In this document: piece after piece, positions 18,185 through 27,639 of the stretch
How the letters are laid out: each line of letters begins with the position of its first letter
Position numbering within the stretch: position 1 is the stretch's first letter
From: Dehalococcoidales bacterium
Lineage (GTDB): Bacteria > Chloroflexota > Dehalococcoidia > Dehalococcoidales > Fen-1064
NCBI GenBank assembly: GCA_020342155.1
Contig: CP070842.1
Location: 738,489 to 801,080, forward strand
Reading direction: 5' to 3'
DNA: 62,592 bases
Made by a program: the position numbers and the translations under genes
Notes under the pieces: model-generated
Told to the model about the DNA's origin: nothing
Seen by the model: the letters and a program-made list of their open reading frames with translations, nothing else
The model's database searches: none

Positions 18185-18463
18185 ACTTATGCTCCTTTCA
18201 TAGCATACTGAAATCCATTGGCTTTATGCTGAATAAGCCACCAATAATCGACATGAGATTTTTCTGTGTGGCTTTCGCATTGATAAGATTAATTTAGTCG
18301 ATACGGAATATGGATGTCAAATATTTTCTATCGTGTTTACCCCGGGTAATATGTCCTCCCGAGGGATTGACTGCGAGGATTACATATTAGTACCAGTCCG
18401 TATACCTGTAAATACTATACAGATTACGCTCCAGCGACAGATGTCTGAATACGTCTGGAATCA

Positions 18464-19687
18464 CTAGTATTCGTGGCTAACGCTGTTTCGCTGGCGTAGA
18501 AAATAGAAGCCCACCATGGTCACCGCTGCCAGGGATGCCCAGAAAACAAAGGGCAGCCTCGGATTAATCGCGGCCAGGCTGTTGCCAATTGGAGGCGAAC
18601 TAAAACCACCCAATCGGGAGAGGGTCATCACCAATCCCATAGCCGTGCCGGCGTATGCCGGTCCAACACCTTCTGTCTCGATAATGGTGGTTATAAAGAT
18701 TGCCATGAAACCGTCGCGAACAATACCGGCAATTATCACTGAGACCCAGACCAAGGCACCATCAGCGACTGATAGCAAACCGACTCCGAGGATAATCATC
18801 AGTGTGGCGACTATAAGGAGCACTTTTCTTGAGCGGAGCCTGTCCGACAGGAATGCCAGGGGCAGGACGCCTAACATACTGGTTACATGGAAGACTGCCA
18901 GGGCACCGTCGGCGCTAGCTCCCGGCCATCCTATTTCCTGGAGATACAGTGATAGATAGCCGAGTGTACCCTGGATACAGCCAATTTGGCCCATCAGTAT
19001 CAGACCGAGAATCCAAACCTTTTTTATCCGTATTACCCGGGATAACGCCTGACGGAACGGAATAGCATTTTCCTGTCCAGCGGGTGATTCGGGATATTCA
19101 GGTTCACTGTGCACTATTAGCCAGAGGATTCCAATGACAACCGATATAGCACCGTACAGGAACAGGACGTTTTGCCAGCCGCCAAGTAAGGGTGATAACA
19201 CTGTAGCACTGAGCATTGCTCCCAGTGTGAAGCCAACTGCCATACCCATCGCGATGACGCCATTGGCCAGTCCCAGGTGCTGTCCCGAGAACCAGATGCC
19301 ACATGTCTTGTGTACACTCGGTGGAATACTTGCCGTCACCAGCCCAAAGAGGAACAGAGTGGCTGATAGGGTAGCGAAATTACCAGAGAGCCCTCTTGAA
19401 GCACCGGCTACTCCTGCCAGGAAACAGGCAATGGTCAGGACCCGTTTTATACCGAAACGGTCACTGAGGAGGCCGCCAATGAGTACGACGAACATGCCGG
19501 CCAGAGGAACCATCCCCCAGACTGCCCCAATTTGAACTATATTCAGTTCCAGGTCCTCTGCTATCTCCTCGAAGAGGACCGGCATAGACATCATTGGCAT
19601 AGCTACGACGAAGGTACACGTCAGAGCTCCTAGGGCAAGTACGAACCATCGGCGTTTAGAGCTGCCACTAGCATCAGAAATGTTCAC
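18464..19687 (-). CDS. MFS transporter
   Basis: A 407-residue, 12-helix major facilitator. The A-motif loop GGLLSDRFGIKR follows helix 2, and a second copy, AFLSDRLRSRK, lies in the C-terminal half. A short charged loop separates the halves. Substrate unknown. It lies about 280 bases upstream of the acyl-CoA dehydrogenase pair on the same strand, so uptake of the compound they degrade is one possibility. Confidence 0.85.
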   Translation of the reverse strand: MNISDASGSSKRRWFVLALGALTCTFVVAMPMMSMPVLFEEIAEDLELNIVQIGAVWGMVPLAGMFVVLIGGLLSDRFGIKRVLTIACFLAGVAGASRGLSGNFATLSATLFLFGLVTASIPPSVHKTCGIWFSGQHLGLANGVIAMGMAVGFTLGAMLSATVLSPLLGGWQNVLFLYGAISVVIGILWLIVHSEPEYPESPAGQENAIPFRQALSRVIRIKKVWILGLILMGQIGCIQGTLGYLSLYLQEIGWPGASADGALAVFHVTSMLGVLPLAFLSDRLRSRKVLLIVATLMIILGVGLLSVADGALVWVSVIIAGIVRDGFMAIFITTIIETEGVGPAYAGTAMGLVMTLSRLGGFSSPPIGNSLAAINPRLPFVFWASLAAVTMVGFYFLRQRNSVSHEY

Positions 19688-19904
19688 TATCGGTAATTAT
19701 CCCCAAACAATAGCCATAATTACTGTGGAGAGTGTCCGCTTATAAGGAGCTGGAAGGAGAGTTTTGTGTCTCGTTGAGGTGTGGGCTAAAAAGCATTATA
19801 ACAGTGGCGTTACTGGAAGTCTACGTTTGAAGGAACTGGGTAGGCACTGGTCAGGAGGATTACAAAGCTGGTGGCAGACTTTCAATAGATTTACAGTGTC
19901 AGTG

Positions 19905-20426
19905 CTATTTGACCATCTTCGTCGGTGCCTGTACTGACTTCGCTGGAGGTGTTCCCTCACTTGCTAGTACGGCCGGTACGCGACCATTGAAGACTGAGAA
20001 CACCTTGTCAAAGTCTAGGAGCAATACCTGTCTGATACCTAGATTGGCGATGCCCCACAAGTAATTGTTACGAGTAGTGGGAGCAGTAACTGGCTCCACT
20101 GAAGAAATGGTGACAGGCAACACACCGGTAACCGAATCAACGATAAGGCCGATTTGCTGTTCGACAATATTTACGACTAAGATGCGGCTTTCTATTGTCG
20201 GTTTGGTGGTCTGCAGACTGAGCCTTCTGCTGAGGTCGACAACTGGCACTAACGTCCCTCGCAGGTCGATTGCGCCCTTGAGAACCGGTGGTGCCCCCGG
20301 CACTCCGATAAGGGAATCCATCTGCAGGACTCGGTAGGTATCCCTGATATCAACACCGTAGTATTCCGAAGCGAGGGTGAAGACCACGTATAAGATTGTT
20401 GTTGATTGACCGACCTGTCTGTTCAT
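19905..20426 (-). CDS. CheW-like coupling protein (orphan)
   Basis: A 173-residue single CheW domain: YYGVDIRDTYRVLQM, PGAPPVLKGAIDLRGTLVPVVDL and a later IGLIVDSVTGVLPV are the usual landmarks. It would link receptors to a CheA kinase. No CheA, receptor, CheR or CheB gene is in the window. It follows a NarL-type kinase and a receiver-only protein on the same strand, 24 bases after the latter, so it may adapt that pair to a chemosensory array. The C-terminal 25 residues are a polar tail. Confidence 0.88.
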   Translation of the reverse strand: MNRQVGQSTTILYVVFTLASEYYGVDIRDTYRVLQMDSLIGVPGAPPVLKGAIDLRGTLVPVVDLSRRLSLQTTKPTIESRILVVNIVEQQIGLIVDSVTGVLPVTISSVEPVTAPTTRNNYLWGIANLGIRQVLLLDFDKVFSVFNGRVPAVLASEGTPPAKSVQAPTKMVK

Positions 20427-20450
20427 TGGTTTTTCGATAATCCTGTGGCT

Positions 20451-20879
20451 TTATCTGATAGTGGTGTAGTTCATTGCAGGCTGGCGGGTGAGAGACGGCG
20501 TAATCGGGTGACCACCGCTGGATACCTGATGAATCGCCTGAATTATCCTGTCATAATCACTGTCCTTGAGGATATAGCCGGAGACACCGGCATCAATAGC
20601 ATCTCGTACCATCGTCTCGCCGTACATAGTTAACGCCAGCACGTTCACATGGGGTAGTTTCTCCTTTAGCTGGCGTGTGGTGTTTATGCCGTCCAGCCCA
20701 CGCATCTGGATGTCCATGGTGACGACGTCGGGTGACAGGGTAGTGGCCTTGCTGATTGCCTCTTCACCGCTCCGGGCCGTGCCGATTACATCGATTGTTT
20801 CGTCCAGCTCGAGCATTCGTTGTAGCCCATCGAGCACTGCCTGATAATCATCGACTAAGAGCACACGGATAGCAGGCAA
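20451..20879 (-). CDS. Receiver-only response regulator of NarL type
   Basis: A 142-residue receiver domain with the full active site: acidic pair DD (10-11), phospho-acceptor in VVTMDIQM, Thr in LALTMYG and Lys in GYILKDSD. Its sequence is NarL-like and it stops exactly where the LuxR-type DNA-binding domain would begin, after a 20-residue unrelated tail. It therefore cannot act on DNA as NarL does. The start is TTG at 20879, four bases after GGAGGTG. It follows the histidine kinase gene by three bases, so the two form a pair. Confidence 0.85.
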   Translation of the reverse strand: MPAIRVLLVDDYQAVLDGLQRMLELDETIDVIGTARSGEEAISKATTLSPDVVTMDIQMRGLDGINTTRQLKEKLPHVNVLALTMYGETMVRDAIDAGVSGYILKDSDYDRIIQAIHQVSSGGHPITPSLTRQPAMNYTTIR

Positions 20880-20882
20880 TTG

Positions 20883-21623
20883 TCACCTCCCTGTGGCTGT
20901 TGGTATTATCTGTTGTGACGTCGGGGAGAAGGTGAGGCTGATTACAGTTCCTTCTCCGGGGTGGCTGTCTATCTGCAGGCAAGCACCAATCAGCTCTGCC
21001 CTGTCCTTCATACTGAGGAGACCAATATGACTTGGCCGAACCTGGTTGTCTATTGCCTCTTCCGGGTTGAAACCCTGTCCGTTGTCAAAGACATCCACGG
21101 AGAAGGCGTCATCACGAAACTGCAGGCGGAGATGAGCACTACTGGCCGCTGAGTGCTTCCTGACGTTGTTCAAGGCTTCTTGGACTATACCGAAGACGGC
21201 CCTTTCTTCGCAGGGCGTGAGCTTCGGCAGTATACTGTTAAACTCGAAGCCGCATATGATGTTCTCTTCTTCGAGGAGGCTCATCGCCTGACGCAGGGCG
21301 GGCACCAGCCCCAGCTTTTCCAGTGGAAGTGGGCGGAGGTCGGTGATTATGCGCCGTAGCTCGCCGACACTTTGCTTCAACGTCATGGCAACATTGGCCA
21401 ACTCGTCTGCCAGGTCGCCCGGTTTTAGTGGGGAAATGTTGTGGCGGCAGGCATTGATTCGGTAAAGGGCCCCGACCATCCATTGGACAACGCCGTCGTG
21501 AATCTCGGCTGACAACCGGCGGCGTTCGTTGTCACGGGCGAGGTATATCTCCTCCAGTACCTGTGCTGATTGAACCGCGTAGTTATGATGGCTTCTAGTT
21601 AAATTGGTGTCAGTAACGACCAT
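20883..21623 (-). CDS. NarL-type (HisKA_3) histidine kinase, soluble
   Basis: A 246-residue cytoplasmic kinase with no membrane segment or sensor domain. The dimerisation/phospho-acceptor domain has RRLSAEIHDGVVQ, whose His is the phosphorylation site. An HATPase_c domain follows with EALNNVRKHS (N box), DNGQGF and a final GEGTVISLTF. The partner is almost certainly the receiver-only protein encoded three bases downstream. The signal must come through another protein or the short N-terminal helix. Confidence 0.9.
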   Translation of the reverse strand: MVVTDTNLTRSHHNYAVQSAQVLEEIYLARDNERRRLSAEIHDGVVQWMVGALYRINACRHNISPLKPGDLADELANVAMTLKQSVGELRRIITDLRPLPLEKLGLVPALRQAMSLLEEENIICGFEFNSILPKLTPCEERAVFGIVQEALNNVRKHSAASSAHLRLQFRDDAFSVDVFDNGQGFNPEEAIDNQVRPSHIGLLSMKDRAELIGACLQIDSHPGEGTVISLTFSPTSQQIIPTATGR

Positions 21624-21846
21624 ACCGGCTACCTCTTCAGGTTTACTCCCCCGGTTCTGTCCCTATCCACCCAATCAGCCTAGTCCAGTGTAGTAGGATG
21701 GCATGACGCACGTCTGACATTGAGACAGCACAGTCTGACAAAAAACTGACAAAGGGAGTAACTGGCAGGTATCTGTAGTGAGGTTAATGGATTGAAGAGG
21801 AATGTCCCGCTGGTCGGCAAAGACCTCTCAGTTGGAGGGGAGGTTG

Positions 21847-22563
21847 TCAGGAGGGTGGTTCGTCGTTGTTTTTACGGGCAAACATATATCCTATGCCGGG
21901 TTTGGTAAAGATGAACCTGGAGTTTCGGGCATTATCTTTCAGCTTCTTCCGGAGCCGAGCAATATTCGCCTGTATGAGGTTGGTCTCATTGAGATATTCG
22001 TCACCCCAGACCCGATTCAGTATCTGGTTCGGGGTGACCACTCGGTCGACGTTGCGGGTCAGGTAGGAGAGGACCTTGTACTCGGTTCCTGTCAGGTTTA
22101 CATCTTCACCGTCCAGGGTAACCCTCCGACGGAAGAAGTCAATCTCGAGGTTTTGGTAGCGGAAGGTTGGCTCAGTGGGTTCATCCGAGAGTGAGGCACG
22201 GCGTAGTACCGCCCGGACACGAGCCGTCAACTCGCTGGCGGAAAAAGGCTTGGTAACATAGTCATCAGCCCCGGCATCCAGGCCTTTGACCTTTTCCTCA
22301 TCAGCGCCCTTGGCAGTGACCATGATTATCGGTACCTGGGAGAACTCGCGTATGCGCCGGCATACAGTATGGCCTTCCATGCCGGGCAGCATGATGTCCA
22401 GCAGGAGGAGGTCGGGAGTATCGTGTTCCATTATTTCAATGGCGGTCTGGCCATCTGGTGAGGTAATTACCCGGTAGCCTTCCAGTTCCAACATCCGCCG
22501 CATCATACGCAGTATTCGGATGTCATCATCAACCACCATGACGGCCGTTTTGCGAGACGGCAC
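21847..22563 (-). CDS. OmpR-family response regulator
   Basis: A 238-residue two-domain regulator. The receiver has DDD at 12-14, phospho-acceptor in LLLLDIMLPG, Thr in IIMVTAKG, and KPFSASEL. A winged-helix output domain follows (about 130-232, with LTGTEYKVLSYLTRN and ANIARLRKKLKD). The start is GTG at 22563, seven bases after GAGGTG, inside the end of the upstream receiver gene (35-base overlap), so translation is likely coupled. It should be phosphorylated by the large PAS kinase of this operon and bind DNA as a dimer. Confidence 0.93.
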   Translation of the reverse strand: MPSRKTAVMVVDDDIRILRMMRRMLELEGYRVITSPDGQTAIEIMEHDTPDLLLLDIMLPGMEGHTVCRRIREFSQVPIIMVTAKGADEEKVKGLDAGADDYVTKPFSASELTARVRAVLRRASLSDEPTEPTFRYQNLEIDFFRRRVTLDGEDVNLTGTEYKVLSYLTRNVDRVVTPNQILNRVWGDEYLNETNLIQANIARLRKKLKDNARNSRFIFTKPGIGYMFARKNNDEPPS

Positions 22564-22963
22564 CTGACATCACCTCTTCCCAGTGTGTAGTTGCGGCCAC
22601 GGCATGTTTCAGGCTGGCGGCGTCTAGGGGCTTAACCAGGTAGCCAGCGGCACCCATGCCGAGTGCCTTTTTTTTCTGCCACTCTGCAGCCGAAGCGCTG
22701 AAGACAATTACCGGGATCGCCGATAGCTTGGGATCATGCTTCATCTCGTCGAGAACCACCCAGCCATCACAACCAGGGAGTCTCAGATCCAGGAGTACTA
22801 AAGACAGCCCCCGGGCTCCCTTAATCATTCGTAAGCCCTCGTTCCCATTCTCAGCCTCAAAAACCTGATAGCCTTCGAGGTCAAGAAGGCGATGGGCGAA
22901 CCTTCTGATGTCAGCCTCGTCCTCAATAACAAGGACTGATTTTACCTCACGACCTTTTGCCAT
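22529..22963 (-). CDS. Receiver-only response regulator
   Basis: A 144-residue receiver domain of CheY/Spo0F type with complete active site (acidic pair in VIEDEAD, LVLLDLRLPG, VFSAS, LVKPLD). There is no output domain, only a short C-terminal tail. It lies between the large PAS kinase (17 bases upstream) and the OmpR regulator (overlap), which suggests a phosphorelay or a shared phosphate sink. Confidence 0.9.
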   Translation of the reverse strand: MAKGREVKSVLVIEDEADIRRFAHRLLDLEGYQVFEAENGNEGLRMIKGARGLSLVLLDLRLPGCDGWVVLDEMKHDPKLSAIPVIVFSASAAEWQKKKALGMGAAGYLVKPLDAASLKHAVAATTHWEEVMSGAVSQNGRHGG

Positions 22964-22980
22964 GTTCCTGACTTCTCGGT

Positions 22981-25902
22981 CTACAGTGGCAGCTTAAAGA
23001 AGACCGTGGTTCCTTTTCCTTCTTTACTTTCAATCCAGATGTGTCCACCATGTGCTTCTACCAGCCCACGGCAGATTGCTAGCCCGAGACCAACCCCACC
23101 GGTCTCCTGGGCCGTCCGTTGTTCGACGCGATACATGCGGTCGAAGACCTTGTCCAGGTTTTCGGACGGGATGCCAACCCCCTGGTCGGAGATGCTGACA
23201 AGTAGCTCCCGGTCCTGTTGTTCGGCTGATATGACTATTTCCGTTCCCTCGGGGGAGTACTTGATGGCGTTGTCAAGGATGTTGTCCAGTACCTGCCGGA
23301 TACGCTTGGTATCAATGCGTGCTCTCGGCAGGCCGGTGGCCAGGTTCAGTTGGATGTCATGTCCTGGTGCCCTGAGTCGGGCTTCAGCTGCTGCCTCCCG
23401 AACCAATCTTGAGATACTTGCCGAAGTACGTTCCAGCTGGAGCATACCTGATTCGAGGCGGGACATGTCCAAGATATGGTTGACGAGCTCGACAAGTCGG
23501 CTGGTGGCCTTATCGATGGACTCGACATACTCGTGCTTCTCTTCTTTTTCCAGCCTCTCGTCGTAATCCAGGAGTAGAGTGGAGTATCCCTTGATAATGG
23601 CCAGCGGGGTGCGCAGCTCGTGGGAGACCGTCGAGAGGAGGTTGCTCTTGAGTTCGTTTAGCTCCTGATATTCGACCACCTTCTTTTCGAGAATACGGAG
23701 CTGGGTAATGTCCTGGATTGTTCCCGATGCCCTTATCGGCTTACCACTATCATCAAACGTGACCTCACCACGTACATGGACAATGCCCTCTGAGCCATCG
23801 GGTCGGAGGATGCGGTACTCGTAGTCATAGGGTTTGCCCTCAAACAGGGCCTGGACGATTGATTTCTGGACGAATTCCCGGTCGTCGGGGTGAACGAGTC
23901 GGGAAAGAACCTCGTAAGGCTCACCGTCTTCACCGGGCTCCATAGCAAAGATATTACTGGCTTCCTCAGATAATCGGAAGGAATTGTTCTGTATATCCCA
24001 GTCCCAATTTCCGAGATGAGCAATTCGCTGTGCGTTCGCCAGGCTGGCTTCACTGTTCTTCAATGTCTCCTCAGCCTGCTTGCGTTCGGTGATGTCGCGG
24101 GCAATGCCGAAGACGAGGCGACCATTGAGGCGGGTAGCGGCAAGCAATGCCGTCCGCTTGGTGCCATCCGGGCGGTAGAAAGTCACTTCGCCCGGGTCCC
24201 GGGTATCTGCCGAAACAGTAAGCTCTTGCAACCTCTGCAGCCCATCCAGTGAGTCGGCGTCATCGGCGGTTAATGCCCTGAGCTCGGCAGCACTCCGTCC
24301 AGTGAGGCGTTCGGCGGCGGCGTTGCAGTCGAGGTAGCGACCGGTGGTCCTGTCGAGGAGGAAAATAGCATCACTGGAACGCTCGAAGAGGAGACGGTAC
24401 CTGTCCTCCGATTCCCGTCGTTGCTCTTCGGCCCGCCTGCGGTCGGTGATGTCCTGGTATATCACCTGGAATTGTGGTTCGCCGTCCCAATACACCCTGT
24501 CCCAGAATACCCAGAGGTTGCGGGTTTCCCCATCCCTGCGAACAACGCTCAATTCATAATATGTTGGGACAGAGTCACCACGTCTCATCCGGCGTCTTCT
24601 TTCCCGATGTTGCCGGTAACTCTGTGGGGTGTAACGCTTTCTAAGTGGTACTGCTTTCAGTTCTTCGACGCTGTCGTAACCATAGATGTCGAGGAAGGCA
24701 CGGTTAGCATAGATAAGCTTGCCGTCTCTAGTGACTATTGATGTCCCCAGCGGAGAGCTATCTATAGAGTTGCGGAAGTTCCGTTCGGATTTTGCCAGCT
24801 CCTCCTCGGCCTGCTGCCGCTGCTGGACGTTACGGTGTGCCTGGATGATATTACCGCAGGTGAGCAGAAAAGGCTGGAGGAATTCTATTAAGGCAGAGTC
24901 GTAACCGCGGGGCCGGTTGGCAATACCGACCATGCCAATCAATTCTTGGCCGCTATACAGTGGTAGGCCGAGGAATGAGTCCATTGGGAGGCGGGTTGTT
25001 ACTCCTTCACAGAGGGGGTCGTTGGCCGGGTCGTGGATGATGACATGTTTACCGGATGTCATCACAGCGTTTATCAGGGGTTGCAGGTTAGAGAATTCCC
25101 TGCCGGCGGAATGGTTCTTTTCATGAAGTTGCCCGGTGTCTTGGCTCCAGACAATATTGGTTACGGTATGGGTCTTCAAATAAGGTTTGCCTTCGGGTGT
25201 ATGGAAAACCTGCCCAATGAAGCCAAATTTACTGTCAGTCAATGAGAGGAGGTCATCCAGCAATCGGTCGAAGAGGACGCGAGGGTCAGCCTCGGCGATG
25301 AACTGACTCTGGATACGACTCAGAGTGCTCAGCAGTTTGTTACGTTGCGCCAGTTGCTCATTGGCAGCTCTCAGCTCAGCGGCGCGTTCCTCAACCATTT
25401 CTTCCAGGTGATCCTGGTGTTGCCTCAGTTGCTTCTGTGTGCGTCTACGTGCGGTGATATCAAGGCAGGTATAGAGTAATCTGCCTTTCCCAACGGAGAC
25501 CCTATTGACATTCACCAGTAGGACACGACGCCGGCCCGATTTGTCGGTAATTTCTTGCTCAACGTTGCGTATTTCGCCCACCACTTCAAGCTCTTCCGGG
25601 TCGAAGGGTACCTCGCCGAGCAGGTTGGATATATTGCCCAGACGGCGTACTTCATTGGTAGAGTAACCGAAGACGACCTGTACATTTGGAGAAATGAAGG
25701 TGAATTTCCCGGTACTGTCTGTTATGAAGACAGCTTCCGAGATGTTGCTGAGGGCTATACGATGCGATTCCTCTGATTGCCGCAGCGCTTCCTCGATACG
25801 CTCGACCTCAGCCCTCGATGCCTCAAGCTCCTCTTTCCGCTGGCGTAAGGCATCCAGCTCTTCGGGGTATTCTTCTCTATCTATTTCCGCGTCCCTCGTC
25901 AC
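22981..25902 (-). CDS. Multi-PAS/GAF sensor histidine kinase
   Basis: A 973-residue soluble kinase. In order: coiled coil (1-45), PAS (about 45-155), coiled coil, GAF (about 195-365), PAS (about 370-485, starting NFRNSIDSSPLG), PAS (about 490-610, starting RYRLLFERSSDAIF), PAS (about 620-740, NWDWDIQN), HisKA with SHELRTPLAIIKGY, and HATPase_c with DNAIKYSPEG and GVGLGLAICRGL. No membrane helix is seen. The start is GTG at 25902. Its partner is the receiver and/or OmpR regulator downstream. Two of its PAS domains are close relatives of two in the kinase at 27.6-30.3 kb, where they occur in reverse order. Confidence 0.93.
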   Translation of the reverse strand: MTRDAEIDREEYPEELDALRQRKEELEASRAEVERIEEALRQSEESHRIALSNISEAVFITDSTGKFTFISPNVQVVFGYSTNEVRRLGNISNLLGEVPFDPEELEVVGEIRNVEQEITDKSGRRRVLLVNVNRVSVGKGRLLYTCLDITARRRTQKQLRQHQDHLEEMVEERAAELRAANEQLAQRNKLLSTLSRIQSQFIAEADPRVLFDRLLDDLLSLTDSKFGFIGQVFHTPEGKPYLKTHTVTNIVWSQDTGQLHEKNHSAGREFSNLQPLINAVMTSGKHVIIHDPANDPLCEGVTTRLPMDSFLGLPLYSGQELIGMVGIANRPRGYDSALIEFLQPFLLTCGNIIQAHRNVQQRQQAEEELAKSERNFRNSIDSSPLGTSIVTRDGKLIYANRAFLDIYGYDSVEELKAVPLRKRYTPQSYRQHRERRRRMRRGDSVPTYYELSVVRRDGETRNLWVFWDRVYWDGEPQFQVIYQDITDRRRAEEQRRESEDRYRLLFERSSDAIFLLDRTTGRYLDCNAAAERLTGRSAAELRALTADDADSLDGLQRLQELTVSADTRDPGEVTFYRPDGTKRTALLAATRLNGRLVFGIARDITERKQAEETLKNSEASLANAQRIAHLGNWDWDIQNNSFRLSEEASNIFAMEPGEDGEPYEVLSRLVHPDDREFVQKSIVQALFEGKPYDYEYRILRPDGSEGIVHVRGEVTFDDSGKPIRASGTIQDITQLRILEKKVVEYQELNELKSNLLSTVSHELRTPLAIIKGYSTLLLDYDERLEKEEKHEYVESIDKATSRLVELVNHILDMSRLESGMLQLERTSASISRLVREAAAEARLRAPGHDIQLNLATGLPRARIDTKRIRQVLDNILDNAIKYSPEGTEIVISAEQQDRELLVSISDQGVGIPSENLDKVFDRMYRVEQRTAQETGGVGLGLAICRGLVEAHGGHIWIESKEGKGTTVFFKLPL

Positions 25903-26257
25903 GCTCGTTGTTCCTTATTCAGGTGCCCTCAGTGGGGCATTATTAAATAATATGTGCTTCCGAGCCTAAACCTAACATAGCCAGGGTTCTGCCCACGCTG
26001 AAATACCCCGGCTTACATAACAACACAGGTTATCCGATAGAGTACCATTAGTCATATCGTTTGTCAACTGACCACACGTCTGTAACCGTGCGGTAATACC
26101 AGAATACGTTAGCTCCGGAGTAGATAGGTATGTTTACAGTATGTTGATTTACGATAACAGACCGGTCGCTTGTGGGAGATACCAGATGGCAATAAGAGTG
26201 TCGTCAGTGCCTGTCTCTGGTTTTCTTGATACTCTCGGCCCCTGAGGTCAGGTTATC
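25903..26257. other. Divergent intergenic region
   Basis: About 355 bases between the leftward PAS kinase and the rightward HAD gene. It should hold both promoters. I saw no convincing operator, RNA or coding remnant. Confidence 0.4.
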
Positions 26258-27166
26258 TTGCCAGGACAGACTCCTTCGATGCATAATATCATTGCTGTGG
26301 AAGAAGAAGGACTAAGACTACCTGTTTTTCATAAAATACCCGGTGCTATTGCTATTGATCTTGACGGGACTCTGCTGAATAGTGAGACGCAATTATCGGA
26401 GCGGAACCGCACTGCTATCGAGGCATGCCTGGCCCGAGCGATTCCGGTTGTCATTGCCACTTCACGTCCAGCCCGGACGACGCGCCGTGCCCTTGGAGAT
26501 AATCTTTCTGATAAATGTTCGCTGGTCCTCATGAACGGGGCGTTAGCCTTGGGTGTGCCACCTTTATCCGGTGAGCTTCGAGAACCATTTCATCCTGGGG
26601 TTGCACGGGGTATCGTTGACCTTCTGAAGGGTATAGAACCGGAGGTGCGATTGACTATTGAGCTTGATGGCTGGGAGTTCGGTTCAAACAGAGTACTTAC
26701 CCCGGAGCAGTTATGGCATATAAACGCGGCGACGCCCGAGATGGTAATGACTTTAGAGGAAGCCCTGGTGCAAGATCCGCCCAAGATAGCCGCCAGCCGG
26801 GAGGGGAAGGATATCACCGACCTTGCCAATGCGGTCTCGCAGCACTTTGGTGATGTGGTCTCGATTATACCCAATAGTGCCATGACGTTCCTTAGTATCG
26901 TAAGCATACGGACGTCCAAGTCGGAAGCACTCCGGAAACTCCTACTGTCCCGGGACATACGGCTTGATGAAGTACTCGCCTTCGGTGATGATGTCCCTGA
27001 TATTGACCTACTGGCGGCCTGTGGCATACCGGTGGCGATGGCTAACAGCGTGCCGGAGGTGAGGGCGGTTACCCGTTATTTTACTACCAGTAATGACGGG
27101 GACGGGGTAGCTATCGTGCTGGAGAAAATGCTGGAGGCAGGGCGTAAACCAGGCATAAAACGATGA
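26258..27166 (+). CDS. HAD-superfamily phosphatase, Cof-type
   Basis: A 302-residue HAD IIB hydrolase. Motif I is IDLDGTLLN, with the nucleophile and acid/base aspartates. Motif II is IATSRP, and motif IV is AFGDDVPDIDLL, followed by VAMANSVPEVRAVT. The cap domain lies between. It likely dephosphorylates a sugar phosphate or related metabolite; substrate unknown. The start is uncertain: TTG 26258 has GAGGT nine bases upstream, while ATG 26279 lacks a good site. Confidence 0.88.
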   Translation: MPGQTPSMHNIIAVEEEGLRLPVFHKIPGAIAIDLDGTLLNSETQLSERNRTAIEACLARAIPVVIATSRPARTTRRALGDNLSDKCSLVLMNGALALGVPPLSGELREPFHPGVARGIVDLLKGIEPEVRLTIELDGWEFGSNRVLTPEQLWHINAATPEMVMTLEEALVQDPPKIAASREGKDITDLANAVSQHFGDVVSIIPNSAMTFLSIVSIRTSKSEALRKLLLSRDIRLDEVLAFGDDVPDIDLLAACGIPVAMANSVPEVRAVTRYFTTSNDGDGVAIVLEKMLEAGRKPGIKR

Positions 27167-27209
27167 CTCCGTCCTTGCTTGTTCCTAGTGCTTGACACCC
27201 TTCACAACA

Positions 27210-27406
27210 GGCTGTAGAATCTCGGCAATCCTGAGGGATGAGGCCAAGATGACAACCGAACCTGAGCGGCAGGCACCACGGCGTAATCCTATCAACCTGG
27301 CTTTGGGAGGCTGGCAACCGGCGCGGCTGTTTTTCTGGCTTCAGCAGCGTCCGATTTTATTACTGGCCAGAATATCATTGTCGACGGCGGTTATTCTGTA
27401 ATGTGA
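27210..27406 (+). pseudogene. Remnant of the C-terminus of an SDR oxidoreductase
   Basis: One frame gives RDEAKMTTEPERQAPRRN and PINLALG up to about 27305. The adjacent frame then continues with GAAVFLASAASDFITGQNI and VDGGYSVM, stopping at TGA 27404. Together these read as the last third of a short-chain dehydrogenase, with one frameshift and apparently a short deletion at the usual PEEIA site. No N-terminal part is present between the HAD gene and this fragment. Confidence 0.7.
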
Positions 27407-27639
27407 AGTGCCCGTATAACCGATGAGCGATCGGGATATGGGGCGTGTATACTGCTCAGACCTGAGTCGATAGCTTCAATTCAGAAGTCCTCTCGGCCCT
27501 TTTTTGACCACCTGAGGTCGATGATTGTGCTCCTTTAGGCCTTCCCTGCTTGGTCGTGTGTGTTATAGTTGGTTTAATTCAGCCTGGCGGGAAACGGCGG
27601 CATATATCTATGTCGCTGCGTCACCGCGTGAGAGTGACT

